The notes under the pieces: model-generated
The model's database searches: none
The model's input: the letters and a program-made list of their open reading frames with translations, nothing else
What the model was told of the DNA's origin: nothing
Position numbers and translations under genes: made by a program
Shown here: in pieces, positions 9,834-18,581 of the stretch
How positions within the stretch are numbered: the first letter of the stretch is position 1
Layout of the letters: each line of letters begins with the position of its first letter
Assembly (NCBI RefSeq): GCF_001280125.1
Contig: NZ_LGEG01000210.1
Location: 1 to 64,000, forward strand
Source: Streptomyces sp. NRRL F-6492
GTDB taxonomy: Bacteria > Actinomycetota > Actinomycetes > Streptomycetales > Streptomycetaceae
Length of the DNA stretch: 64,000 bases
Direction: 5' to 3'

Positions 9834-10152
9834 TATGGGGTTCTCCTACGTGTTCGTCTTTGCGTCCGGGGCCCGTGTGGCCGGGGACGGTGTGCGACGG
9901 CGGCGCAGAAGCTCGCACTCGGGGGCGGGCCGGTCTTCGATCGAAGCACCCGGGATTCGGTTCCGGGGGCCACTACCGAGGACCGGCGGCTGGCCGGCGG
10001 CTTCTCGCTCGTCGTATGGGGTTGTAGCTACCAGACTAAATGTCCGGACGCACTTCGCGCACGTACAGCAGCACGTGCGACAGCGCGCAAGGCAGGGCGT
10101 ACGGCAAAGGGAGCGGCCCCCTGACAGGGGGAACCGCTCCCTTCACGGCGTC
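9834..10152 (-). other. rpsO-pnp intergenic region
   Basis: 319 bases without a gene. Just after rpsO it holds the rpsO terminator hairpin (10107-10143). In S. coelicolor this interval is known to contain pnp promoters and a stem-loop cut by RNase III that lets PNPase level be controlled; the GC-rich inverted segments around 9950-10010 here could serve the same role, but I cannot fold them by eye with confidence. Confidence 0.6.
10107..10143 (-). terminator. rpsO terminator hairpin
   Basis: Bipartite stem: 10 bp (AAGGGAGCGG and complement), a two-base bulge, then 5 bp (CCCCC/GGGGG) around a TGACA loop, ending in a short T run on the minus strand. It starts ten bases after the rpsO stop. Partial read-through into pnp is expected from the known operon. 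Confidence 0.8.
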
Positions 10153-10443
10153 TTACTTGGCGCCGCCGGCCGCACCGCGGCGGATGCCGAGGCGGTCGAC
10201 CAGCGTACGGAAGCGCTGGATGTCCTTCTTGGCCAGGTACTGCAGCAGGCGGCGGCGCTGGCCGACCAGGATCAGCAGACCACGACGGGAGTGGTGGTCG
10301 TGCTTGTGCTGCTTGAGGTGCTCGGTCAGGTCCGAGATGCGACGGGACAGCATCGCGACCTGGACCTCGGGGGAGCCGGTGTCGCCCTCCTTGGTGCCGA
10401 ACTCGGCCATGATCTGCTTCTTGACGGCGGCGTCGAGAGCCAC
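10153..10443 (-). CDS. rpsO: 30S ribosomal protein S15
   Basis: 96-residue S15, an early assembler that binds the central domain of 16S rRNA. Full-length with the conserved [33 protein letters not shown] and [12 protein letters not shown] helices. GTG start at 10443 with GAGGAG seven bases upstream; a longer in-frame reading to 10590 lacks coding character. Promoter(s) should lie in the 162 bases before eccD's end. Confidence 0.97.
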   Translation of the reverse strand: MALDAAVKKQIMAEFGTKEGDTGSPEVQVAMLSRRISDLTEHLKQHKHDHHSRRGLLILVGQRRRLLQYLAKKDIQRFRTLVDRLGIRRGAAGGAK

Positions 10444-10605
10444 GCGGATCTCCTCTTGGTTCGTGCGCCCGCGAGTGCCCCTGGTCCAGTTCTCAGGGGA
10501 AGCTTCCGTGACTCGGCGGGCGAAGGTCCGATGGGCGCAGCTTCCAGAGGCTCGGAGGCTTCCGGGAGCGCGTACACAAACGGCCGTCACACAGCGTACC
10601 AGGGC

Positions 10606-12111
10606 TCAGGATGTCATCGCCCGGACGGAGTGGTAGACGTCGAAGACCGCGAGGCAGAGCGGCAGCAGCGTGAGCAGGACGAAGGTCTCGGCGATCTCCA
10701 GGAAGCGGCCCCAGAAGGGGGTGACGCCCTTGCGCGGGACGATCAGGCCGATGGCGGTGATCAGCGCGGCGACGCCCGCGACGGCGGCGGAGAGCCAGAT
10801 CGTACGGATGTCCAGGCCGGTGCCATCGCCCTTGAGGGCCTCCTGGATCAGCTCCGGGGGCGGGTTGAGGCAGAGGCCGAGGCCGAGCAGCACCAGGGCG
10901 CCGAGGCCGGCCCCGAGGGCGCAGCCGACCTGCGCGGTGTAGCGGAAGAGGTGGGCGCGCATCAGCATGGCGACGCCGGTGGCGAGCGCCAGGAGCTGTC
11001 CCCAGACGTTCTCGGAGAAGCCGAGGACGGCGGAGGCGGTGACGGCGACGAGGGCGCAGCCGCCGACGAGGCCGACCATGAGCTCGTGGCCGCGGCGGGC
11101 CTGCGCGGCGATGCGGACGGCGTCGACCGGGCCCTGGGGCTCGGCCTCGGTGCCGTAGCCGCCGACGGCGGTCCTGGGCGGGTCGAAGCCGATGGGGAGC
11201 CGGGCGAACCGGGTGGAGAGCCCGGGCAGGAAGGCGAGGGCGCCGACGGCGAGGGGCGCGCAGACGGCGGCGGTCTCGGACGGCTCCAGGTTCGTCAGCA
11301 CGGCCACGAAGCCGACGAGGAGGCCGACGGCCGAGGCGAGGACGAACGCGACGAACGGGCCGTCGCCGCCCGGGGAGACGATCGTCAGGATCACGGCGAA
11401 GACGAGGACGGCGGCGCAGGCGAGGAGGAACTGGAGCTTGCCGATGCCCTGCCCGGCCGCCAGCGGCAGCAGTCCGGCGCCGGCGACGGCGGCGTTCGCC
11501 ATGGCGCCGGTGCCCAGCGCCACGGCGGAGCCCCTGTCGTCGTAGACCCGGGCGCGGACGCCGGCGAGCGCCAGGAGCAGTACGCCGGTGACGGCGGCGA
11601 GGATGCCCGGCAGGCCGTGCGTGTCGTGCCGGGGGTCGGCCGTCCACAGGACGAAGGCGAGCAGGACGAGGAGGACCGCGCCGCCGAAGAGCCCGGCGCC
11701 GCGCATCAGGGCGTCGGACCACAGCGTGCGGTCGCGGGCCACGGCGGAGGCCACGGCGTCGGAGACGTCGTCGAAGACGGCGGGCGGCAGGGACTCGGCG
11801 AAGGGGCGCAGCGAGAGCAGTTCGCCGTCGAGGATGCGCTGGGCCGCGAGCGAGCGGCCGCCGTCGAGGACGGTGCCGTCGCGGCGCACCAGGTGGTAGC
11901 CGACCGGGGCGCCCGGCGCCGGGGTCTGGCCGGACAGGCGGAGGACCTCCGGATAGAGGTCCGCGACCGCGACGTCCTCGGGCAGGGCGACGTCGACGCG
12001 GCCGTCGGGCGCGACGACCGTGACCCGGCAGAAGCCGGTGCCGCCGTGGAACACGGCCGCGGGGGCCGACTGGCCCGGTCCGCTGGCCGTGGCTGGGGCC
12101 GTCATACTCAC
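10606..12111 (-). CDS. eccD: Type VII secretion integral membrane protein EccD
   Basis: 501 residues. Forms the central pore-lining membrane part of the ESX/type VII complex. An N-terminal ubiquitin-like (YukD-type) domain occupies residues 25-105 (CRVTVVAPDGRVDVALPEDV onward), followed by about eleven membrane helices from residue ~135 to the end; the tail FDVYHSVRAM is typical of the family. Two in-frame starts are close together, GTG 12111 and ATG 12105; the AGGTG segment would favour the ATG, and the difference is two residues. Divergent from eccC across 277 bases. Confidence 0.93.
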   Translation of the reverse strand: MSMTAPATASGPGQSAPAAVFHGGTGFCRVTVVAPDGRVDVALPEDVAVADLYPEVLRLSGQTPAPGAPVGYHLVRRDGTVLDGGRSLAAQRILDGELLSLRPFAESLPPAVFDDVSDAVASAVARDRTLWSDALMRGAGLFGGAVLLVLLAFVLWTADPRHDTHGLPGILAAVTGVLLLALAGVRARVYDDRGSAVALGTGAMANAAVAGAGLLPLAAGQGIGKLQFLLACAAVLVFAVILTIVSPGGDGPFVAFVLASAVGLLVGFVAVLTNLEPSETAAVCAPLAVGALAFLPGLSTRFARLPIGFDPPRTAVGGYGTEAEPQGPVDAVRIAAQARRGHELMVGLVGGCALVAVTASAVLGFSENVWGQLLALATGVAMLMRAHLFRYTAQVGCALGAGLGALVLLGLGLCLNPPPELIQEALKGDGTGLDIRTIWLSAAVAGVAALITAIGLIVPRKGVTPFWGRFLEIAETFVLLTLLPLCLAVFDVYHSVRAMTS

Positions 12112-12388
12112 CTGCTGCTTCCCCTCGTGGTGGTCCTGGCCGGCAGGCCTGGCGGCGCACTCCGAGCGCTGTGGGATCCCGGTGCGACGCGCCCTGGACG
12201 ATGCGCTCCGAACGATGCGTTCCGAATGACCCTTTTTTGCGATAGCTCATGGGCGCGCAAACGTTTCGGGTCACCCTACCGCCCACCCGCGACGGTGCAC
12301 CAAAGTAAGATCCCTCCCCGCGGATGGAACTCGTCGCCACGGGGGCGCCCAGAGGAACTTTCCGTCCGGCAACGGAAATTGGTGAGCT
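12112..12388. promoter_or_regulatory. Divergent promoter region eccD/eccC
   Basis: 277 bases between two oppositely transcribed T7SS genes. The segment before eccC is unusually AT-rich for this genome (CCTTTTTTGCGATAG near 12230 and a TAAGAT hexamer at 12306-12311 that resembles a -10 box). No -35 partner or operator palindrome is convincing. Confidence 0.45.
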
Positions 12389-15300
12389 GTGAGTCAGATC
12401 GTCGTCAAGCGCCCACCACGGGCTCTGCCCTCCGAAGTGCCGAGCGAGCAGGTGCAGTTGCAACCCCCTCCGGAGCTGCCCAGGGGACAGCAGGAGGGCG
12501 CCCTGATGCAGCTCCTGCCGATGCTCGGCATGGGCGGTTCGGTGGTCTTCTTCTTCATGACGCCGAACCCGATCATGCGCATCATGGGCATGATCATGAT
12601 CGCCTCGACGGTCGCCATGGCGATCGCGATGCTGGTCCGCTACCGGCGCGGGACGCAGGGGCAGCTCGCCGACCTGCGGCGCGACTACCTGAAGTACCTG
12701 ACCCAGACGCGGCGCGCCGTCCTGAGGACCGCCCGCCTCCAGCGCGACGCGCAGTTCTACCTGCACCCGGCGCCCGAGCAGTTGTGGGCGCTGGTCGCCG
12801 AGGGCAGCCGGGTCTGGGAACGGCGCATCGGCGACGACGACTTCGCGCAGGTCCGCGTCGGACTCGGCAGCCAGCAGCTCGCGACTCCGCTCGTCGCCCC
12901 CGAAACCGCCCCCGTGGACGAGTTGGAGCCGCTGACCGCCGGTGCGATGCGGCAGTTCCTCACCGCGCACGGCACCCTGGACGGCCTGCCCATGGCCGTG
13001 TCGCTGCGCGCCTTCTACCACCTCACCGTGAGCGGGGACGGCGACTCCGCGCGTTCCACCGCGCGCGCCATGATCGGCTCGCTCGCGGCGCTGCACTCCC
13101 CCGAGGACCTGGTCGTCGCCGTCGCCGTGGACGGCGGGGCGGCGCCCGCGTGGGAGTGGGCGAAGTGGCTGCCGCACGTGCAGGCTTCGGGGCCCGGGGA
13201 CGGCGCGGGCAGCCGGCGCCTGATCACCACGGACGCGCGCGAACTGCAGGACATGCTCGACGCCCGGCTCGAAGGACGCCCCCGCTTCCAGGGCGCCGGC
13301 CATCCGCTGCTCGACCACCCGCACCTCGTCGTCGTGCTCGACGGCCAGTCGGTCCCGCAGACCTCGGCGCTCGCCTCCCCCGAGGGCATCCAGGGCGTGA
13401 CGATCATCGAGGTCGTGCAGGGCCGGAACACCGGGGCCCGCGGCGACCTGTCCGTGATCGTGGAGGGCGACTCGCTGCGCCTGGAGTCCGGGCACGGGCA
13501 CGTGTACGACGGGGCGCCCGACCGGCTGGGCCCGGACGTCGCCGAGGCGCTCGCCCGCCAGCTCGCCCCGCTGCGGGTCGCGTCCGGTGCGGACGACGAC
13601 GAACCGCTGCTGGCCAACCTGGACTTCACCGACCTGCTGAACCTCGGCGACGCGGCGTCGGTCGACGTCGCCCGCACCTGGCGTCCCCGTTCCCGCTCGG
13701 AGCGGCTGCGGGTGCCGATCGGCGTCGGCGAGGACGGCGTCCCGGTGATGCTCGACCTCAAGGAGGCGGCACAGGAGGGCATGGGCCCGCACGGCCTGTG
13801 CGTGGGCGCGACCGGTTCCGGCAAGTCGGAGCTGCTGCGCACGCTCGTCCTCGGCCTGGCGGTGACGCACTCCTCCGAGACGCTGAACTTCGTCCTCGCG
13901 GACTTCAAGGGCGGCGCCACCTTCGCCGGCATGTCGCAGATGCCGCACGTCGCCGCGGTGATCACCAACCTGGCGGACGACCTCACGCTGGTGGACCGCA
14001 TGGGCGACTCCATCCGGGGCGAGCTGAACCGGCGCCAGGAGATGCTGCGCGACGCGGGCAACTACGCCAACATCCACGACTACGAGAAGGCCCGCGCGGC
14101 GGGCGCGCCGCTCCAGCCGATCCCGTCGCTCGTCCTCGTCATCGACGAGTTCAGCGAGCTGCTCACGGCCATGCCGGACTTCATCGAGATGTTCGTGCAG
14201 ATCGGCCGCATCGGGCGTTCGCTCGGCGTGCACCTGCTGCTGGCCTCGCAGCGCCTGGAGGAGGGCCGGCTGCGCGGCCTGGAGACGTACCTCTCGTACC
14301 GGATCGGTCTGCGGACCTTCTCCGCCGCCGAGTCCCGCGCGGCCATCGGCGTGCCCGACGCCTACACGCTGCCGAACGTGCCCGGTTCCGGGTACCTCAA
14401 GTACGGCACCGACGAGATGGTCCGCTTCAAGGCGGCGTACGTCTCCGGGGTGTACCGGACGAACCAGCACGCCGTCGTGCCGGGCGGGCCGCTGCCGGTG
14501 GACCGCCGGCCGGCCCTGTTCACCGCGGGGCACGTCCCGGTCCACCACGTCGAACCGGTCGCCCGGGGGCGGGTGCCCGAGGCCCGCAGGCCGGAGGACG
14601 ACGCGCTGGCCGACTCGGTGCTCGACGTGATCGTGCGCCGGCTGGAGGGGCGCGGCGTCGAGGCGCACCAGGTGTGGCTGCCGCCGCTCGACAACCCGCC
14701 GCCGCTCGACTCGGTCCTGCCCGGTCTCGCGGGTGTGGAGGGCCGGGGCCTGACGCAGCAGGGGTACGAGGGGGCCGGCAGGCTCGTCGTACCGCTGGGC
14801 GTCGTGGACAAGCCGTACGAGCAGCGCCGCGACACGCTCTACCGGGACTTCTCCGGCGCCGCGGGCCACATGCAGATCATCGGCGGTCCGCAGTCCGGAA
14901 AGTCGACGCTGCTGCGGACGATCGTCTCCGCCTTCGCGCTGACCCACACCCCGCACGAGGTGCAGTTCTACGGCCTCGACTTCGGTGGTGGCGGTCTGTC
15001 CTCGGTCGCGGGGCTTCCGCACGTCGGCGGGGTGGCGTCCCGGCTCGATCCCGAGCGGGTGCGCCGCACGGTGGCCGAGGTCTACGGCGTCATGTCGCGC
15101 CGCGAGGAGTACTTCCGCAGTGCGGGCGTCGACTCCATAGCGACGTACCGCAGGCTCCGGGCCCGCGGCGACATCTCGGTGAAGGACCAGCCGTGGGGCG
15201 ACGTCTTCCTCGTGATCGACGGCTGGGGCAACTTCCGCACCGAGTACGAGGGTCTGGAGGCCGCCGTCGTCGACATCGCCGCGCGCGGGCTCGGCTACGG

Positions 15301-16354
15301 CATCCACGTGATCCTGACGGCCTCGCGCTCCATGGAGGTCCGCGCCAACCTCAAGGACCACCTGATGAACAGGCTGGAACTGCGGCTCGGCGACACGATG
15401 GACTCCGAGCTGGACCGCAAGATCGCCGCCAACGTGCCGACGGGCGTGCCCGGCCGCGGTCTGACGCCGGAGAAGCTGCACTTCATGGCGGCCGTGCCGC
15501 GCATCGACGGCATCAGCTCCGACAGCGACCTGTCCGAGGCGACGGCCGCGATGACGCAGGAGGTCACGCGCCACTGGACGGCGCCGGGCGCGCCGGAGGT
15601 GCGGCTGCTGCCGCGCGAGCTGGACGTGCGCGAGCTGCCCGCCGGTCACGCGGAGCCGGGGCGCGGCGTCGCGTTCGCCATCGACGAGAACGGCCTGGAG
15701 CCGGTCTTCGTGGACTTCGACCGCGACCCGTTCTTCCTGGTCTTCGGCGAGAGCGAGTCGGGCAAGTCGAACCTGCTGCGGTTGCTCATCAAGCAGATCT
15801 CGGAGCGGTACGACGGGAGCACGGCGAAGTTCTTCGTGATCGACAACCGGCGGGCGCTGCTCGACGTCGCCCCGGCGAGCCACCTCGCGGAGTACGTGCC
15901 CATGTCGAACAACATGGAGCACCACGTGGACGCGCTCGCCGACCTGATGCGGCGCCGCTCGCCTTCGGCGGACGTCACGGCGCAGCAGCTGCGGGAGCGC
16001 AGCTGGTGGCAGGGACCGTCCCTCTTCGTGGTCGTGGACGACTACGACCTGGTGTCCACGTCCAGCGGCAACCCGCTGGCGAAGCTGACGGAGATGCTGC
16101 CGTTCGCGCGGGACGTGGGCGTCCGCTTCATCATCGCGCGCAGCGCGGCCGGTGCGAGCCGGGCGGCGTACGAGTCCTTCATGCAGCGGATGATGGAGCT
16201 CGGCGCCCAGGGCGTCCTGCTCTCCGGCGACCCGCAGGAGGGCGACGTGCTCGGCGGCGTCCGCATGCGGCCGATGCCGGCGGGCCGGGGCGTCTACGTG
16301 TCGCGGCAGCGGGGGAACCCGCTGGTGCAGACCGGCCGCGTGCCGGAGGTGTGA
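12389..16354 (+). CDS. eccC: Type VII secretion ATPase EccC (fused EccCa-EccCb, three FtsK/SpoIIIE domains)
   Basis: 1321 residues, the motor and substrate receptor of the ESX system. Two membrane segments at about residues 45-90 (MLGMGGSVVFFFM; MIMIASTVAMAIAMLV), then three ATPase domains. Walker A motifs: GATGSGKSE at 473-481, GGPQSGKST at 832-840 and GESESGKSN at 1120-1128. Only the first domain has a canonical Walker B with glutamate (LVLVIDEFSEL); the others read VIDGWG and VVDDYD. This agrees with studies of EccC in which only domain 1 turns over ATP and domain 3 binds the substrate tail. It is a single chain rather than the split form of mycobacterial ESX-1. GTG start at 12389. Its TGA overlaps the next start as GTGA. 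Confidence 0.96.
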   Translation: MSQIVVKRPPRALPSEVPSEQVQLQPPPELPRGQQEGALMQLLPMLGMGGSVVFFFMTPNPIMRIMGMIMIASTVAMAIAMLVRYRRGTQGQLADLRRDYLKYLTQTRRAVLRTARLQRDAQFYLHPAPEQLWALVAEGSRVWERRIGDDDFAQVRVGLGSQQLATPLVAPETAPVDELEPLTAGAMRQFLTAHGTLDGLPMAVSLRAFYHLTVSGDGDSARSTARAMIGSLAALHSPEDLVVAVAVDGGAAPAWEWAKWLPHVQASGPGDGAGSRRLITTDARELQDMLDARLEGRPRFQGAGHPLLDHPHLVVVLDGQSVPQTSALASPEGIQGVTIIEVVQGRNTGARGDLSVIVEGDSLRLESGHGHVYDGAPDRLGPDVAEALARQLAPLRVASGADDDEPLLANLDFTDLLNLGDAASVDVARTWRPRSRSERLRVPIGVGEDGVPVMLDLKEAAQEGMGPHGLCVGATGSGKSELLRTLVLGLAVTHSSETLNFVLADFKGGATFAGMSQMPHVAAVITNLADDLTLVDRMGDSIRGELNRRQEMLRDAGNYANIHDYEKARAAGAPLQPIPSLVLVIDEFSELLTAMPDFIEMFVQIGRIGRSLGVHLLLASQRLEEGRLRGLETYLSYRIGLRTFSAAESRAAIGVPDAYTLPNVPGSGYLKYGTDEMVRFKAAYVSGVYRTNQHAVVPGGPLPVDRRPALFTAGHVPVHHVEPVARGRVPEARRPEDDALADSVLDVIVRRLEGRGVEAHQVWLPPLDNPPPLDSVLPGLAGVEGRGLTQQGYEGAGRLVVPLGVVDKPYEQRRDTLYRDFSGAAGHMQIIGGPQSGKSTLLRTIVSAFALTHTPHEVQFYGLDFGGGGLSSVAGLPHVGGVASRLDPERVRRTVAEVYGVMSRREEYFRSAGVDSIATYRRLRARGDISVKDQPWGDVFLVIDGWGNFRTEYEGLEAAVVDIAARGLGYGIHVILTASRSMEVRANLKDHLMNRLELRLGDTMDSELDRKIAANVPTGVPGRGLTPEKLHFMAAVPRIDGISSDSDLSEATAAMTQEVTRHWTAPGAPEVRLLPRELDVRELPAGHAEPGRGVAFAIDENGLEPVFVDFDRDPFFLVFGESESGKSNLLRLLIKQISERYDGSTAKFFVIDNRRALLDVAPASHLAEYVPMSNNMEHHVDALADLMRRRSPSADVTAQQLRERSWWQGPSLFVVVDDYDLVSTSSGNPLAKLTEMLPFARDVGVRFIIARSAAGASRAAYESFMQRMMELGAQGVLLSGDPQEGDVLGGVRMRPMPAGRGVYVSRQRGNPLVQTGRVPEV

Positions 16355-16663
16355 CGGTGCGGACGATCGCGTTCTGGTTCGGGGGCCCGGCCCTGCTGTT
16401 CCTGCTGCTCGCGTGCGTGGGCCCGGCGAGGTTCGACGTGTATCTCCGGCGCTCCACCGACCCGGAGGTCCGGGCCTCCCGGCTCCGGACGCACCGCTTC
16501 GCGAGGGGTGTTCGCGGTGCTCGCGGCGGTGTCGGCGTGGCAGTGCGCGGACCGCTTCCGACTGGCGGCGAAGTGGGGGACGGACGGGCGCGGGGCGGTC
16601 GTGCGGTACGTGGACGAGGCGGACGCGGCGGCACGACCGGCCGGTGACGGAGGCCCACCGTAG
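16351..16663 (+). pseudogene. Small two-membrane-segment protein interrupted by a one-base frameshift
   Basis: A GTG start overlaps the eccC stop and encodes TVRTIAFWFGGPALLFLLLA and a DVYLRRSTDPEVRASR segment; from about 16505 this frame degenerates into Arg/Gly-rich nonsense ending at 16647. In the next frame, coding character resumes immediately as VFAVLAAVSAWQCADRFRLA, a second membrane helix with a soluble tail ending in DGGPP at 16663. Removing one G from the GGGG run at 16505-16508 joins the two into a sensible ~103-residue protein. It may be a true frameshift mutation, a sequencing homopolymer error, or +1 slippage at the rare AGG codon next to the run. Position behind eccC suggests a T7SS accessory role. 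Confidence 0.7.
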
Positions 16664-16715
16664 GACGGGCCCACAACGACAGACCATCCACGAGCACGGG
16701 GGAAGGAACCACGGC

Positions 16716-18581
16716 ATGGCGTGGGAAGAACGGGAGCGGCCGAAGTCCTCGGCCGCCGGACAGGATCCGACACGGATGCGGCTGAACCGGCTGCCCGACG
16801 AGCGGGAGGAGAACCGCGGCGGCGGCACCGAGGGCGACCTCACGGTGGACGACCAGGACCTCGCCGCGGTCGGGAACAGCGCGTTCGAGCTGTTCGAGGG
16901 CCTGGGGAACCACGGTCGTGACGCGTGGTCCAGCAGCCAGACCGCGGCCAAGGACCTCACGGCGCAGGAGTTCGAGCTGGGCGGCGACTCGACCGCGGCC
17001 CGGGTGCTGCGGACCGTCGCTGAGCAGACGGACCACGGCTTCTCCGGCGTCTCGTACAAGGACCGGGACTCCGCCGCCGAGGCGATGCGGCGCGCCGACG
17101 ACCTGGCGAAGCTGGCGAAGCACCCCGAGAAGATGTCCGGCGCGGAGCTGAAGGAGTTCAACGAAACCCTGGCGAAGTACAAGGACGACCAGCTCTTCTC
17201 CGCCCGGTTCGCGACGCAGCTGGGGGCCGGGGGCACGCTCCGGTTCTGGACCGAGATGGCGGACCTCCACATGGGCGCCCGGGACGGCGAACTCAAGTGG
17301 ATGGAGGAGTTCCAGAAGAACCTGAGCATGACGCTCGCCACCGCGACGCTCTCCGACACCGACGCGATGCAGTCCTGGAAGAAGGACCTGGTCGACCAGT
17401 CGAACAAGAACTTCGTCTCCGGCGCCGTCAGCGTGCCGGGGCGGACGGTGGGCGCGTACGGCCACCAGGTGATCAGCGGTCTGATGCACCACGGGAAGTA
17501 CGACGCGGAGTTCCTCGACGCGTACGGCAAGCAGCTCCTCAAGCAGGACATGGCACCGGCCGGCGCCCCCGGCATCGGCTCCAAGGGCCTGTGGCGGGGC
17601 GACAACCACCAGCTCACGGACCTGGTGTTCGGCAAGGGCGACGGGCGCGACCCCCTGGTGGGCTTCATGGGGGCGCTGTCCCACAGCCCGGAGGCCGCCA
17701 CGAACACCTTCGACGACAGGAAGGTCCTGGAGCACGTCCTGGAGAGCGCGAAGTACACCGACCGGGACACGGCGGTGGGCCGTGCGCCGGAGGCCGCCGT
17801 CATGGGCGTCGGCGCGGGCGAGAAGCCGGACGGGCCCGCTCCGCACACCGCGACCCAGGTCGGGATCATGAAGAACGTCACGCACATGGTGGCGCAGCCG
17901 GGCGGCGGATCGGACCTGGTGGGCAAGGGGCTCGGGGACAGCTTCGGGAACATGGCGAGCGCGTACGTGCCGGAGATCAGCCGCGCGATGGCCGGCAAGG
18001 GAGCCGAGTCCATCTTCCTGACGGACAGCGCCCTCCCCGACGGACTCGACAAGACGGACGTGACGAGATTCCTGTACGAGGTCGCCCAGGACACCGACGG
18101 CCGAGCGGGCATCGTCCTCGGCCAGAGCGTCTACACCTCCAGCCTGATGGAGGCGCACATCGCCAATCCGTCCTTGTACGACGGGGGGCCCGCGGAGGCC
18201 GTCCGGACGGTCTCGGAGAGCGCCGGCGTCATCCAGGGCGTCGTCGGACACGCCAACGCGGATGCGGCCATAGCGGGTGAACTCGCCAGCGAGAAGGACC
18301 AGAACGACGCGCTGAAGACGAAGGGGGACCTGTTCAAGGGCATCGCCGGTGCGGGAATCGGCGTGGCAGCGGCGGCTTTCGTTCCCCAGACCATGGTCGG
18401 TGGGGTGATCGGGGCGTCGGCGGGCGGCTACTTCGGCGGTGTCGCCGGCACAGCGATCGACCGTCTCATGGAGGGCCGGCAGGCGCAGGGCGCCTTGGAC
18501 CAGATCCGCGACGCGGTGAAGGACGGCTGGGTGGACAGTGACTCGATCCTCGAGGACGCTCATGCCCGGCCGGCGGCGTGA
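16716..18581 (+). CDS. Large T7SS-locus protein, natural fusion of the 19320 and 19835 families, with glycine-rich membrane segment
   Basis: 621 residues, ATG with GGAAGGAA upstream. Residues 1-90 align almost without gaps to the start of the 19320 product (shared MAW start, RM-LN-LP, DQ-DLAA-G and LGG). From about residue 92 onward it instead aligns with residues ~150-758 of the 19835 product (TDHGFS-YKDRDSAA; LQKNLS-type TLATAT; DVTRFL). Near the C-terminus, residues ~542-585 form a glycine-rich hydrophobic stretch (GIAGAGIGVAAAAF; GVIGASAGGYFGGVAG) like a glycine zipper. No signal peptide, so export, if any, would be through the type VII system. The family appears restricted to Streptomyces-type T7SS loci; I recall a DUF6571 label for similar proteins but am not sure. 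Function unknown; effector or structural component are both possible. Confidence 0.8.
   Translation: MAWEERERPKSSAAGQDPTRMRLNRLPDEREENRGGGTEGDLTVDDQDLAAVGNSAFELFEGLGNHGRDAWSSSQTAAKDLTAQEFELGGDSTAARVLRTVAEQTDHGFSGVSYKDRDSAAEAMRRADDLAKLAKHPEKMSGAELKEFNETLAKYKDDQLFSARFATQLGAGGTLRFWTEMADLHMGARDGELKWMEEFQKNLSMTLATATLSDTDAMQSWKKDLVDQSNKNFVSGAVSVPGRTVGAYGHQVISGLMHHGKYDAEFLDAYGKQLLKQDMAPAGAPGIGSKGLWRGDNHQLTDLVFGKGDGRDPLVGFMGALSHSPEAATNTFDDRKVLEHVLESAKYTDRDTAVGRAPEAAVMGVGAGEKPDGPAPHTATQVGIMKNVTHMVAQPGGGSDLVGKGLGDSFGNMASAYVPEISRAMAGKGAESIFLTDSALPDGLDKTDVTRFLYEVAQDTDGRAGIVLGQSVYTSSLMEAHIANPSLYDGGPAEAVRTVSESAGVIQGVVGHANADAAIAGELASEKDQNDALKTKGDLFKGIAGAGIGVAAAAFVPQTMVGGVIGASAGGYFGGVAGTAIDRLMEGRQAQGALDQIRDAVKDGWVDSDSILEDAHARPAA

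Noticed and set aside
9835..16647. 2270-residue plus-strand frame
   Set aside because: Shadow of pnp leader, eccD and eccC; only its last part (from 16351) is the start of the broken membrane gene.
10493..18112. 2539-residue minus-strand open frame
   Set aside because: Antisense shadow crossing eccD, eccC and the 16716 gene; no stop only because TAA/TGA/TAG are rare at this GC.
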